A stretch of DNA of 64,000 nucleotides from JBBRVP01 sp038246785 (GTDB lineage: Bacteria; Actinomycetota; Actinomycetes; Jiangellales; Jiangellaceae), in NCBI GenBank assembly GCA_038246785.1, contig JBBRVP010000007.1:1-64000 (forward strand), in the 5' to 3' direction. Position numbers and translations under genes: made by a program. How positions within the stretch are numbered: the stretch's first letter is position 1; the number at the start of each line of letters is the position of its first letter. Positions 40,387 to 49,920 of this stretch are shown here, in pieces. Under the pieces are notes generated by a model. It was not told the origin of the DNA. It did no database searches and was given only the letters and a program-made list of their open reading frames with translations.

Positions 40387-43300
40387 GTGCGCCAACGCCG
40401 CCCTCTCCTCTCGCGCACGTGGCCGGTCCTGTCGATGCTGCTCGCCGGCGCGCTGGTGCTCGGCTTCGCCCCGGCCCTCGCCGCGGCGCAGGAGGAGCAG
40501 TCCGCGGTCAACGTGGTCAAGACCAATGACCTCGGCGGGGCACCGCTGACGCCCGGCAAGGAGTTCAGGTACGAGCTCACCGTGCAGTGCTCCGGCCTCA
40601 GGGTCGACTGCGTCAACGAGACGTTCACCGACACGCTGCCGGTGGGGCTCGACGTCACGAGCCTGCCGCAGTCCACCGGAACCCGGACCGTCACCTACGA
40701 CGAGACGACGCGGCTGCTCACCATCGTCTTCAAGGAGGCGCTGCAGGAGCCTCCGGACACGCTCGGGCTGCCGGCCGGCAGCACCCGCAACCTCGAGGTG
40801 GGCATGCGGCTGCCCGCCGGCACCCCGCTGCTCGACGGCACCGTGATCACCAACACGGCACGGGTCGTCGCCGACAACGCCGATCCGATCACCGATAGCA
40901 ACGACGTCGTCGTCTCGGTGCCTCGCAAGGTGACGCCGGTGGCCACCAAGGGCTGGACGGACGGCTCCGCGGTGGCCGGCAGCGGCGAGGACAGCACGAT
41001 CCGGCTCGGCGTGCGCAACGCCTCGTCCAGCTCGGCGGAGGTCACGTCGCTGACGGTGACCGACGACGACCCGGACACCTTCGACGCGTTCGACCTCCAG
41101 TCGGCCACGCTCCTGACGTTCCCGGCCGGCGCGGACCGGGCCCAGCTGCTGGTGAAGACCACCGACGGGTTCGTCGCGGGTGGCACCGTCTCCGGCCCCG
41201 GGGCGCTCCCGCTGCCCACGGGCGTCGACCCTGGCGACGTCACCGGCGTACGGGTCGTCTTCACCGCCGCCAACGGGGATCCGCTGCCCTATGACGCCAC
41301 CGGCGGCACGGTGGACCTCGCGATGACCCTGCGCGACACCCACCGCTCCGACGGCTCGCCGCTGCGGCCCACGTCGAAGCTGACCGTCGACAACTGCGCC
41401 GTCCCCTCGGCCCAAGACGCCGTGCAGGGGTCGGTCACCGGCGCCGCGGCGTGCAAGACCTACGACATCCTCCCCGACACCCTGGACCTGCGACCCACCA
41501 AGACGTTCTTCCCCGACACCGACGGCGACTTCACGCAGGAAGCAGGTGAGTACGCCGTCCTCGGGCAGAACTCGCCGGTGTCGGCCAAGGTCGATGTCAA
41601 GAACGCCTCGTCGTTCCCGATCGCCGAGATCTCCATCGTCGAGCCCGACGCCGCGGCACCGCAGAGCGAGTTCGGCAAGTTCGACACCGACAAGGTCCGG
41701 CTCCGCTTCCCCAGCGGCGCCACCGGGGCCTCGTTGAAGGTCACGTACGCGGACGGCACGACGTTCAGCAACGACTACACGGCCGGGACGACCATCACGG
41801 TCGCCAAGGCCGGCACCCGCGTCACCAAGGTGGAGGTCACCTACACCGGCAAGACCGCCGACGGCTCGCCGACCATCGGCGCCGGGGCGACCGCCGGGCT
41901 CGACCTGGCCGGGACGCTCAACGACAGCGTCACCGCGGCCGACCTGCCCGGCGGCAGCAGCCCCGGCGTCGGCGACTGCGCAGCGTACGCCGGCTCGGCC
42001 GGCCGCACCGACGGCACCGGCACCGCCTCCGGCACCGCCTGCGCCACCCTGGCCATCCAGGAGCCGAGCTCGACGTCGCAAGGGGTCAAGTCCGTCGGGC
42101 AGACCTCGGTGCCGCCCGGCCAGCCGATCCCGTTCACGCTGAAGGTCACCAACAACGGCAACCTGCCGCTGGTGGCACCGGTCATCTCCGACCCCCGGAC
42201 CGGGCCGGACGGCAAGCCCGACCCGAACTTCCCCAACCCCTTCGACTCGCTGCAGATCACCTCCGCGAGCGTCACCAAGTCGCCGGGCACGCCGCCCGTC
42301 ACCATCGAGATCTACGACCCAACCGTCGGCTCGGGCACCTGGGTGGCCTACAGCGGAGCCTCCGCGGAGGTGCTCGCCCGGGTGACCGGCGTGCGCGCGC
42401 GGATGGAGGGCTCGCTGGCGCCCACCAAGAACTTCACCCTCAACCTCGTCACGACCCGCCGCGCCGGCGTGGCCAACGCCGTGTCCATCCTCAACTGCTT
42501 CTCCACCACCGCCGGCGGCGACTACGTGCCCGGCGACCCGGCCTGCGCGCCGGCGATCCAGACCGGCCCGGCCAACGACTCCGCCCTGCTCAACAAGAGC
42601 ATCTCTCCCGGCACGCTGCCGGAGTACGTCCCGGGACTTCCGCGCCAGCACGCCGACGTGGCGCTGACCGTGCGCAACAACGGCAACCTCAGCATGAAGG
42701 AGATCCAGGTCGTCGACCAGGACGCCGACTTCTTCGACGGGGTTGACTTCGTGACCTTCCGGCCGGTGAAGTTCCCGGCGGGCGCCAACCGCGTCCAGGT
42801 CGACGCGCTCGTCAACGGCGCGTGGGTGCTGGGGACCCCTGCCACGGGCGCTGCGCTTCCGACCGGTGTCTCCCCCGCGGACGTCACCGGCATCCGGGCG
42901 ACGTTTACCTCGACGGACACCACCACCAACGACGGCTACGTCATCACCCCGTGCGACTCGACCGGTTGCCAGGGGGCGCTCACCTTGCAGATCAGCCCGC
43001 GCCCGTCGTTGCGGAGCGACCCGGGCGAGCCGGTCCCCAGCCCCCTCGAGGACACCGCCGCGGGCAGCTTCGAGACCAACCTGCAGCCGCCCGGGCAGCC
43101 GAAGCCCATCCCACCGGTCGACGCCACGCTTCGCCTCGTCTCGGGTTCGCCGGAGCTGACCGTCGTGAAGACGCCCAACACCGCCATCAGCCCGGGTGAG
43201 CCCGCGCCGTTCAACCTCAAGGTCACCAACACCGGGACCTCCAACATCCCAGACCTCGTCGTCAAGGACCGCCTCCCCGCCGGCCTCACCTTCGACGAGT

Positions 43301-46300
43301 CGTTCGTCGGCGACGGCGGCCAGCCGTTCAAGGTCGTCGGCGTCCAGGTGCCGACCGGTACGCCGCAACCGCCTGCCCCGACGTTCTCCACCACCGCCAC
43401 CGGGGAGCGCATCTCGGGCCTGGAGTGGGACTTCGGCCAGAACCCCGACGGCTCCGCCTGGCTGTTCCCGCCCGGCGCCACGCTGACCGTCCAGATCCAG
43501 GTGCTGCTGGCCCCCGGCGCCAGCGCCGGTGACGAGTTCATCAACACGATGGGCGCGTCCTCCTCCGCCCCCGACCTGGCCTGCGCCGGCACCTCCGAGG
43601 TCAACGGGCTGTTCGGCGACGGCACCTACTGCACCGACACCGCGGCGGTCACCGCCAAGGCCGGGGCGGCGTTCCAGGCCCGCAAGTGGGTGGCCGGCAA
43701 CCCGGACCTGGGCTGGTACGACACGCGGACGAAGAAGCCCGTCCCGGTCGGCAGCCGGCTCTGCCCGTCGGCCACGGACGCCACCAGCCGGGTCTACACC
43801 GCCTATCCCTGCGTCGCCCTGGTCAACCCGGGCGACCAGTACAAGTACCTGCTCCGCCTGGTCAACGCCGGCACCGAGCCGGCGACCGACATGCGCATCA
43901 TCGACCGCTTCCCCGTCCAGGGCGACAAGGGCGTGATCCTGCCCGGCAACCGGGGCACCCAGTGGGACAACCGCCCGACCCTCGCCTCGCCGCCGGCGCT
44001 CGACGGCCCCGGCACCCTCACCACGACCTACACCGACACCGAGCCGATCTGCACCAAGGACCTCGACATGGGCGGGGCCGGCTCCATGGCGCCGCAGTGC
44101 GCCCCGGGCGACTGGGCCGCCCCGTTCAGCCCGGCCGCCGTCGCGGCCCAGATGCAGCTGGGCTTCGAGCCCTCGCTGCTACCCGGCGGCAGCGTCGACA
44201 TCACCTTCGCGATGGACACCCCGCTCGAGGTCGCGCAGGTGAGCAACCCGACGATCGCCTGGAACTCCTACGCCCACGCCGAGACGACTCTGCGCGGCTC
44301 GGGCAGCCACGTCCTGCCCAAGACCGAGCCCATTCAGGTCGGCGTGGCCACGGCGTACGGCAGCCTGCGCCTGGTGAAGGCGATCGGGGAGAACCCGTCC
44401 AACCTGCCGCTGCAGGACGTCACGTTCCCGTTCCAGGTGCGCTGCGTCATCGACCCGATCGGCCGTGACCCGCTCGTCGTCCTCAACCAGTCCTACGACG
44501 TCTCCGCCGATGCACCGGTCACCATCCCCGGCCTGCCGGCCGGCGCCGACTGCACGGTGTGGGAGACCGACGACCGCGGCGGGGTGACCAACCACCCGGC
44601 GGCCAACCCGGTCGAGGTCGCCATCGATGCCTCGCTCGGCGACGAGGTCGCGGTCGAGACGGCCACCATCACCAACGACTTCCCCGACGCCGTGCTGCAG
44701 CTGGACAAGGAGGTCACGGGCCTAGCCGCGAATTACGCCAAGGACTCCTACCCGGTCGACGTCTTCTGCTCCTTCCAGGACGTGCCGCTCGCGGACTACG
44801 ACCCGAAGCAGGTCGAGCTCCGGCCGGCCGACAAGCGGTTCGTCACCAACGTTCCCGCCGGCGCCGACTGCTACGTCGCGGAGACCGATGCCGGCGGCGC
44901 GACCGAGGTCACCTATGACCCGCCCGGGCCCGATCCCGCTCAGTCCGGGACGGTGCGCGCACAGGCCGGCGAGCCGCAGACGCTCACGATCACCAACGAG
45001 TTCCGCGCCGGCGGGCTGGCCATCAGCAAGGAGCTCACCGGGCCCGGCGCCCCCGAGCTGTCCAACGGGCCGTTCACGTTCGCGGTGGCGTGCGACTTCG
45101 ACGGACGCCCGGACGTTTTCACCGACACGGTCACGCTGACCGGCGACGGCACCGGCGACACCCTGACCTCCGACCCCATCACCGGTCTGCCGGTCGGCGC
45201 GGAGTGCACCGTCACCGAGACCGACAACGGTGGTGCCGACGCCACCCCGGAGCCGGTCACCGTGCCCATCCCCGACGAGCTGGACGGCCAGCCTCAGGTG
45301 GTCACGGCCGGCTTCAGCAACGTGTTCTCGGCCGCCACCCTGAGCCTGACCAAGGTGCTGGACGGGGCCGGCGCCGAGGCCGCGTACGCACAGGACGCGA
45401 CCTTCACCGTGCTGGTGCGCTGCCAGCGGGAGGACGGCGCCGGCAACATCACCGACGTGTTCAACCGCGAAGTCTCGCTCAAGGGCGGCGAGACGGTCTT
45501 CATGACCGACGCCCAGGAGCACCCGGTCAAGCTGCCGGTGGGGTCGCACTGCTTCGGCGAGGAGACCGCCAGCGGCGGAGCCACCTCCCACGAGGTCGAC
45601 TACGACTCCTACGACAACGCCGCGATCGTGCAGGAGAGCCCGGAGCTCGAGCCGCTGCAGATCACCGCGACGAACACCTTCGACGTGTCCGCGCTCGACC
45701 TGAGCAAGGTCGTGGACGGAGCCGCAGCCGGCTTCGTCGGCGACCGGCAGTTCACCCTCGCGGTGACCTGTGACCTGCCGCGGGAGGGTGCGGAACCCTT
45801 CCGGCTGTTCACCGACGAGCCGTACCAGGTGGTCGGCGGACAGACAATGGCGATCGAGGACCTGCCGGTCGGGGCGCACTGCTGGGCGTCCGAGCCCGAT
45901 TCCGGCGGGGCCGCCCGTACGGAGATCGACCATGGCACGCCCGACGACCCGGCCGTGGTGGCCGCCGACGCGACCGGCTCGATCGTCGCCACGAACACCT
46001 TCGACCCGGGCACCCTCGTCGTGGCCAAGCAGGTCGTCAACGGCGGCCCGGGCCCGTACTCGTTCACCGTGGCCTGCACGACCGACCAGGGCGACGTGAC
46101 GCTGCCGCCGGCCCAGGCGAGCTTCCGGCTCGCCGCGGGCAAGCAGCACACCCAGCAGGTGCCGCTGGGCGCGACCTGCTCGGTGCGCGAGGTCCACGCC
46201 CCCGCCGGGGACACCGTGACCTACTCCGACTCCGGCGGCGGCAACCACGGCACCGTCGTGGTCAACAGCAACGCGCGGGTGCAGGTCACCAACACCTTCG

Positions 46301-46485
46301 CCAAGAAGCCCCCGCCCGCCAAGCCGGCCGCCCCTGTCCAGCCTCCGGCCAACCAGGGACCCGGCGGACCTGCCACCGCTCAGCTGCCGCACACCGGTGG
46401 GCCCGGGGCGTTGTGGCCGCTGGCGGGTCTGCTCGCCATCGCGCTCGGGGCGGCCCTGCTCTGGGCGAGCCGGCGCCGGGCGTAG
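40387..46485 (+). CDS. Giant LPXTG-type surface protein with DUF11-like and DUF5979-like repeats
   Basis: The 2,032-residue protein has a signal peptide (LSMLLAGALVLGFAPALAAA) and a C-terminal sorting signal: LPHTG at about 2000-2004, a hydrophobic helix and SRRRA. The first ~1,350 residues are conserved-repeat (DUF11-like) modules of paired beta-sandwich type, with recurring phrases such as VTNNGNLPLVAPVISD, VRNNGNLSMKEIQVVDQDAD and VTNTGTSNIPDLVVKDRLP. The last ~650 residues hold six DUF5979-like repeats of ~110 residues, each opening like LxLxKxVxG and containing VxCxF and VGxxCxxxETDxGG. A sortase should attach it to the cell wall, but none is encoded in the window. It probably forms a long fibrous or adhesive surface structure. 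Confidence 0.85.
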   Translation: MRQRRPLLSRTWPVLSMLLAGALVLGFAPALAAAQEEQSAVNVVKTNDLGGAPLTPGKEFRYELTVQCSGLRVDCVNETFTDTLPVGLDVTSLPQSTGTRTVTYDETTRLLTIVFKEALQEPPDTLGLPAGSTRNLEVGMRLPAGTPLLDGTVITNTARVVADNADPITDSNDVVVSVPRKVTPVATKGWTDGSAVAGSGEDSTIRLGVRNASSSSAEVTSLTVTDDDPDTFDAFDLQSATLLTFPAGADRAQLLVKTTDGFVAGGTVSGPGALPLPTGVDPGDVTGVRVVFTAANGDPLPYDATGGTVDLAMTLRDTHRSDGSPLRPTSKLTVDNCAVPSAQDAVQGSVTGAAACKTYDILPDTLDLRPTKTFFPDTDGDFTQEAGEYAVLGQNSPVSAKVDVKNASSFPIAEISIVEPDAAAPQSEFGKFDTDKVRLRFPSGATGASLKVTYADGTTFSNDYTAGTTITVAKAGTRVTKVEVTYTGKTADGSPTIGAGATAGLDLAGTLNDSVTAADLPGGSSPGVGDCAAYAGSAGRTDGTGTASGTACATLAIQEPSSTSQGVKSVGQTSVPPGQPIPFTLKVTNNGNLPLVAPVISDPRTGPDGKPDPNFPNPFDSLQITSASVTKSPGTPPVTIEIYDPTVGSGTWVAYSGASAEVLARVTGVRARMEGSLAPTKNFTLNLVTTRRAGVANAVSILNCFSTTAGGDYVPGDPACAPAIQTGPANDSALLNKSISPGTLPEYVPGLPRQHADVALTVRNNGNLSMKEIQVVDQDADFFDGVDFVTFRPVKFPAGANRVQVDALVNGAWVLGTPATGAALPTGVSPADVTGIRATFTSTDTTTNDGYVITPCDSTGCQGALTLQISPRPSLRSDPGEPVPSPLEDTAAGSFETNLQPPGQPKPIPPVDATLRLVSGSPELTVVKTPNTAISPGEPAPFNLKVTNTGTSNIPDLVVKDRLPAGLTFDESFVGDGGQPFKVVGVQVPTGTPQPPAPTFSTTATGERISGLEWDFGQNPDGSAWLFPPGATLTVQIQVLLAPGASAGDEFINTMGASSSAPDLACAGTSEVNGLFGDGTYCTDTAAVTAKAGAAFQARKWVAGNPDLGWYDTRTKKPVPVGSRLCPSATDATSRVYTAYPCVALVNPGDQYKYLLRLVNAGTEPATDMRIIDRFPVQGDKGVILPGNRGTQWDNRPTLASPPALDGPGTLTTTYTDTEPICTKDLDMGGAGSMAPQCAPGDWAAPFSPAAVAAQMQLGFEPSLLPGGSVDITFAMDTPLEVAQVSNPTIAWNSYAHAETTLRGSGSHVLPKTEPIQVGVATAYGSLRLVKAIGENPSNLPLQDVTFPFQVRCVIDPIGRDPLVVLNQSYDVSADAPVTIPGLPAGADCTVWETDDRGGVTNHPAANPVEVAIDASLGDEVAVETATITNDFPDAVLQLDKEVTGLAANYAKDSYPVDVFCSFQDVPLADYDPKQVELRPADKRFVTNVPAGADCYVAETDAGGATEVTYDPPGPDPAQSGTVRAQAGEPQTLTITNEFRAGGLAISKELTGPGAPELSNGPFTFAVACDFDGRPDVFTDTVTLTGDGTGDTLTSDPITGLPVGAECTVTETDNGGADATPEPVTVPIPDELDGQPQVVTAGFSNVFSAATLSLTKVLDGAGAEAAYAQDATFTVLVRCQREDGAGNITDVFNREVSLKGGETVFMTDAQEHPVKLPVGSHCFGEETASGGATSHEVDYDSYDNAAIVQESPELEPLQITATNTFDVSALDLSKVVDGAAAGFVGDRQFTLAVTCDLPREGAEPFRLFTDEPYQVVGGQTMAIEDLPVGAHCWASEPDSGGAARTEIDHGTPDDPAVVAADATGSIVATNTFDPGTLVVAKQVVNGGPGPYSFTVACTTDQGDVTLPPAQASFRLAAGKQHTQQVPLGATCSVREVHAPAGDTVTYSDSGGGNHGTVVVNSNARVQVTNTFAKKPPPAKPAAPVQPPANQGPGGPATAQLPHTGGPGALWPLAGLLAIALGAALLWASRRRA

Positions 46486-46636
46486 CGGCACCGGTCGGTC
46501 GCGGCCCGAGCCGTTCGGGCCCGAGTCGATGGGGTCCGGGCCGTCCCGGCGCGTTGGATTTGCGCAGGGCAGTGACCGGCCGCCACGCTGTGCGCCGAAC
46601 GGGCGGTGACCTGAACGACCCTGGGGAGTTCGCACG

Positions 46637-47398
46637 ATGGCAGTGACCACGCCCAACCTGGGCTCGCGGCTGGGCGCCGAGGCACTTGGCACGTTCGTCC
46701 TCGTCCTCGGCGGCTGCGGCACCGCGGTGCTCGCGGCCGGCGTCAAGGACGTGGGGGTCGGCTACCTCGGGGTGGCGCTGGCCTTCGGGCTCACGGTGCT
46801 GACGATGTCCTACACCTTCGGGCACGTGTCCGGCGGTCACTTCAACCCGGCGGTCACCGTCGGCCTCGCGACGGGTCGCCGTTTCCCGTGGCGCGACGCC
46901 CTGCCCTACGTCGTCACCCAGGTGGTGGCCGGCACCGTCGCCGCCACCGTCCTCTACGTCATCGCCAACGGCCAGGCCGGCTTCACCATCGACAAGGGCA
47001 CTGCGGGCGCATTCGCCTCCAACGGCTACGGCGACCTGTCCCCGCAGGGCTACAACCTGCTGGCCTGCCTGGTCGTCGAGGTCGTGCTCACGGCGGTCTT
47101 CCTCTACGTCATCCTCGGCGCCACCGACGGCAGGGCGCCGGTTGGCTTCGCCGGGCTGGCCATCGGGCTGTCGCTCACGCTGATCCACCTCGTCTCGATC
47201 CCGGTCACCAACACCTCGGTCAACCCGGCCCGCTCCACCGGGGTCGCGTTCTTCGCCGGCAGCGACGCCCTCGGCCAGCTCTGGCTGTTCTGGCTCGCCC
47301 CGCTCGTCGGGGCGGCGATCGCGGGCGCCACGTACGCGCTGATCACCGGCGAGCAGCGCGAGCAGGACATCTCCGGAGAGCTGCGCGTCGAGCCGTGA
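46637..47398 (+). CDS. Aquaporin Z-type water channel
   Basis: The 253-residue protein has six membrane helices with the two pore loops HVSGGHFNPAVTVGLATGRR and TNTSVNPARSTGVAFF, that is both NPA motifs, and a histidine/arginine selectivity pair typical of water-specific channels. LGAEALGTFVLVLGGCGTAV is the family N-terminal helix. GGGGAG lies about 9 bases before the ATG. It is followed after 7 bp by L-2-hydroxyglutarate oxidase, so the two are co-transcribed. A link between water transport and that enzyme is not obvious. Confidence 0.92.
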   Translation: MAVTTPNLGSRLGAEALGTFVLVLGGCGTAVLAAGVKDVGVGYLGVALAFGLTVLTMSYTFGHVSGGHFNPAVTVGLATGRRFPWRDALPYVVTQVVAGTVAATVLYVIANGQAGFTIDKGTAGAFASNGYGDLSPQGYNLLACLVVEVVLTAVFLYVILGATDGRAPVGFAGLAIGLSLTLIHLVSIPVTNTSVNPARSTGVAFFAGSDALGQLWLFWLAPLVGAAIAGATYALITGEQREQDISGELRVEP

Positions 47399-47405
47399 GC
47401 CGGTA

Positions 47406-48602
47406 GTGGCGGACAGCGATCTGGTCGTCGTAGGGGCCGGTCTGGTCGGCCTCGCGACCGCCTACCAGGCCCTCCGGGCACGTCCGGGGCTGCGAGTCGT
47501 CGTGCTCGACAAGGAGCCCGCTGTCGCGCGGCACCAGTCCTCGCACAACTCCGGCGTGCTCCATGCCGGGGTCTACTACGCCCCGGGTTCCCTCAAGGCC
47601 CGCCTGTGCGGGGCCGGCAAGCGCGAGCTCGAGGCGTACGCCGCGGAGCGCGGAGTGCAGGTGGTCCGCAACGGCAAGCTCGTCGTCGCGGTACGCGAGG
47701 ACGAGCTGCCGGCCCTGGCGCGGTTGGCCGTCACGGCGCGGGCCAACGGGGTCGAGGGGCTGCGCGAGCTCGACGCATCCGGCCTGCGGGAGGTGGAGCC
47801 TGCCGTGCGGGGGCTGCGTGCCCTGCACTCACCCGGCACCGCCGTGGTCGACTTCGCTGCGGTGGCCGCCGCGTTGGCCGGCGACGTGGCTGCGCTCGGC
47901 GGCCGGCTGCGGCTGGGTGAGGCGGTGGTGGCGCTGCGGACGACGGCCGCCGGCGCGGCCGTGACGACCGGGCACGACGAGCTGAGCGCCGGGCACGTCA
48001 TCACCTGCGGCGGGCTGCAGTCCGACCGGCTGGCCAGGCTGTCCGGCTACCACGGCGGGGTGCGCATCGTGCCGTTCCGTGGCCGCTGGTACGAGCTGTC
48101 GCCGCGGGCCTCCGCGCTGTGCCGCGGCCACGTCTACCCGGTGCCAGACCCGCGGCTGCCGTTCCTCGGCGTCCACGTGTCGCGGCGCGTGGACGGACAG
48201 GTGTGGGCGGGGCCCAACGCCGTCCCGGCCGGCGGGCGGGAGGCGTACGACGGCGGTGTCTCCTGGCGCGACGTCGCGGACACGCTGCGCTTTCCCGGGT
48301 CCTGGCGGCTGGCCGCCCGCTACGCCGGCGCCGGTGCCCGCGAGGTCGTGGAGGACGCGGTACGCCGGGCCTACCTGCGCCGCGTCCAGGAGTACCTGCC
48401 CGACGTGGCCCTGTCCGACCTCGGCCCGCGCCACGTCGGGATCCGGGCCCAAGCCGTGTCGCGCGACGGGCAGCTGGTCGACGACTTCCTGCTGCACCGC
48501 GCCGGGCCGGTGCTGCACGTGCTCAACGCTCCGTCGCCGGCGGCAACCTCCTGCCTGGCCATCGGGCGTCACCTGGTCGGCGAGCTCGGCCTGAGCGGCT
48601 GA
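47406..48602 (+). CDS. lhgO: L-2-hydroxyglutarate oxidase/dehydrogenase
   Basis: The 398-residue FAD enzyme oxidises L-2-hydroxyglutarate to 2-oxoglutarate. DLVVVGAGLVGLATAYQAL binds FAD, VARHQSSHNSGVLHAGVYY is the signature LhgO motif, and GPVLHVLNAPSPAATSCLAI closes the FAD site near the C-terminus. VDFAAVAAALAGDV and the RGRWYEL segment are also typical. It starts at GTG 47406, next to aquaporin. The enzyme repairs a by-product of malate dehydrogenase and related enzymes, so its presence near mdh and icd is metabolically sensible. Confidence 0.9.
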   Translation: MADSDLVVVGAGLVGLATAYQALRARPGLRVVVLDKEPAVARHQSSHNSGVLHAGVYYAPGSLKARLCGAGKRELEAYAAERGVQVVRNGKLVVAVREDELPALARLAVTARANGVEGLRELDASGLREVEPAVRGLRALHSPGTAVVDFAAVAAALAGDVAALGGRLRLGEAVVALRTTAAGAAVTTGHDELSAGHVITCGGLQSDRLARLSGYHGGVRIVPFRGRWYELSPRASALCRGHVYPVPDPRLPFLGVHVSRRVDGQVWAGPNAVPAGGREAYDGGVSWRDVADTLRFPGSWRLAARYAGAGAREVVEDAVRRAYLRRVQEYLPDVALSDLGPRHVGIRAQAVSRDGQLVDDFLLHRAGPVLHVLNAPSPAATSCLAIGRHLVGELGLSG

Positions 48603-48631
48603 CCGGGCTGGGCGGTCGGCGCCCCGGCGCC

Positions 48632-49837
48632 TCAGTGGACCAGAGCGGCCCGTGGCGGCAGCCGGCTCCCCAGCGCCGCCGCGGCCACGGCAGCGACGCC
48701 GACCCCCACGAGCAGCCCGGGAAGCACGTCCGGCGGGAAGAACAGCAGCAGGATCAGCGCGCTGGCCAGCGGACGCCGCAGCACCGCGGTGGTGCACGCG
48801 GCGGCCCCCGCCGCCGCCAGGGAGGCGACCGGAGCCCCCGTGAAGGCGGCGTGGGCGAGCAGCGCGGCCGCCATCCCGGAGAAGGCGGCGGGGAAGATCT
48901 GCCCGCCCACCCATCCCGTGCCGATGCAGGCCAGGGTCGCGACCAGGTTGAGCACCACGAGCAGCAGCAGGGACCCGGCGCCGAGCCGCCCGGCGGCGTC
49001 GACGAGGTCCTGCCCCGTGCGTTCGCCGGAGAACAGCACCCACGGCTGCACGGTGGCGCACACCCCCAGCACCAGCCCGCCGACCGTCGCCTGGAGCACC
49101 GGGGACGGCACCCGCCCCGCCAGGTGTCTCGCCCGCGGGATGGCCACGAGCAGGGCCAGGCCGGTCGCCGTGCCCAGCGCCGCGCCGAGCAGGTCCCAGC
49201 CGAGAACGGCCAGCGGCGCCGTGTCCACCGGCGGCAGCTCGTAGCGCAGCCCCTCGTCGCGTGGCAGCACGACCAGCAGGGCGACGAAGCCGGCCGCGGC
49301 GGCGACCAGCCCGGGCCCGAGCAGTCGCACCGTGCGATCGGCTGGGCTACCGCGCCGAAGGGGCCGCCGAACAGTCCGGACAGCGCCGCGGCCCCCGACA
49401 CGTACACCGCCTCCTCGGCGGAGATGCGCAGCAGCCGCGCGACGCGCTGCCCGAAGCCGGTCGCCAGGATGAGCAGCGGAGCCTCGGGACCGAGGCTGCC
49501 GCCGAAGGTCAGCGACACCGCGCCGATGCCCACGGAGCGTGCGATCCAGGAGGGCTTCCGCAGCCCGCCGGAGCCCTCGGTCATGGCCCCGTCAAGGGCG
49601 CTCAGCGCGTCCTCGAGGTCGTGCGGGGTGTCGCGGCTGTGTCGGAGCTGAAGCAGCCCGACGAGGACTCCTCCCAGGACGCACACGAGCACCGTGCCGG
49701 CCGGGAAGGTCGGGCCACCACCGCGGTTCGGTGCCCTGCCACACCAGCGCCGTCCCGGCGTGGACCAGCTCGAGGTACAGACCTGCCGCGACGCCGACCG
49801 CAGCCCCGAGCAGGGCAGCCAGCCACCAGATCCGCAC
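48632..49837 (-). pseudogene. ClC-type chloride channel/antiporter, broken by two frameshifts
   Basis: Three frames together recover a ClC protein. The first helix is LAALLGAAVGVAAGLYLELV (from 49837). After a shift near 49,700-49,715, VCVLGGVLVGLLQLRHSRDT and GGSLGPEAPLLILATGFGQR (the selectivity-type motif) appear, then GAAALSGLFGGPFGA. After a second, compensating shift near 49,330-49,350, LVAAAAGFVALLVV, GTGWVGGQIFPAAFSG (the GxIFP motif) and the end follow. A short segment usually present after GGPFGA (ALFALE-like) also seems missing. The gene is a pseudogene unless both shifts are sequencing errors. It is convergent with lhgO and divergent from icd. Confidence 0.8.
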
Positions 49838-49920
49838 GCGCCGCAGGCTCCCACACGGGTGGGCAGGGGGCGCGTGACCGTCCTGGGTAGGGTCGGGCGC
49901 GACGCCGAGAGGAGAGCCGC

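Noticed and set aside
40315..43368. Very long open frame on the minus strand opposite the giant surface protein
   Set aside because: The translation is rich in R/G/V/D with no domain and mirrors the codon pattern of the plus-strand gene, which has a signal peptide, repeats and a sorting motif. It is a GC-rich shadow.
44722..46746. 674-codon minus-strand frame opposite the C-terminal repeats of the surface protein
   Set aside because: No recognisable domain and antisense to well-formed DUF5979-like repeats.
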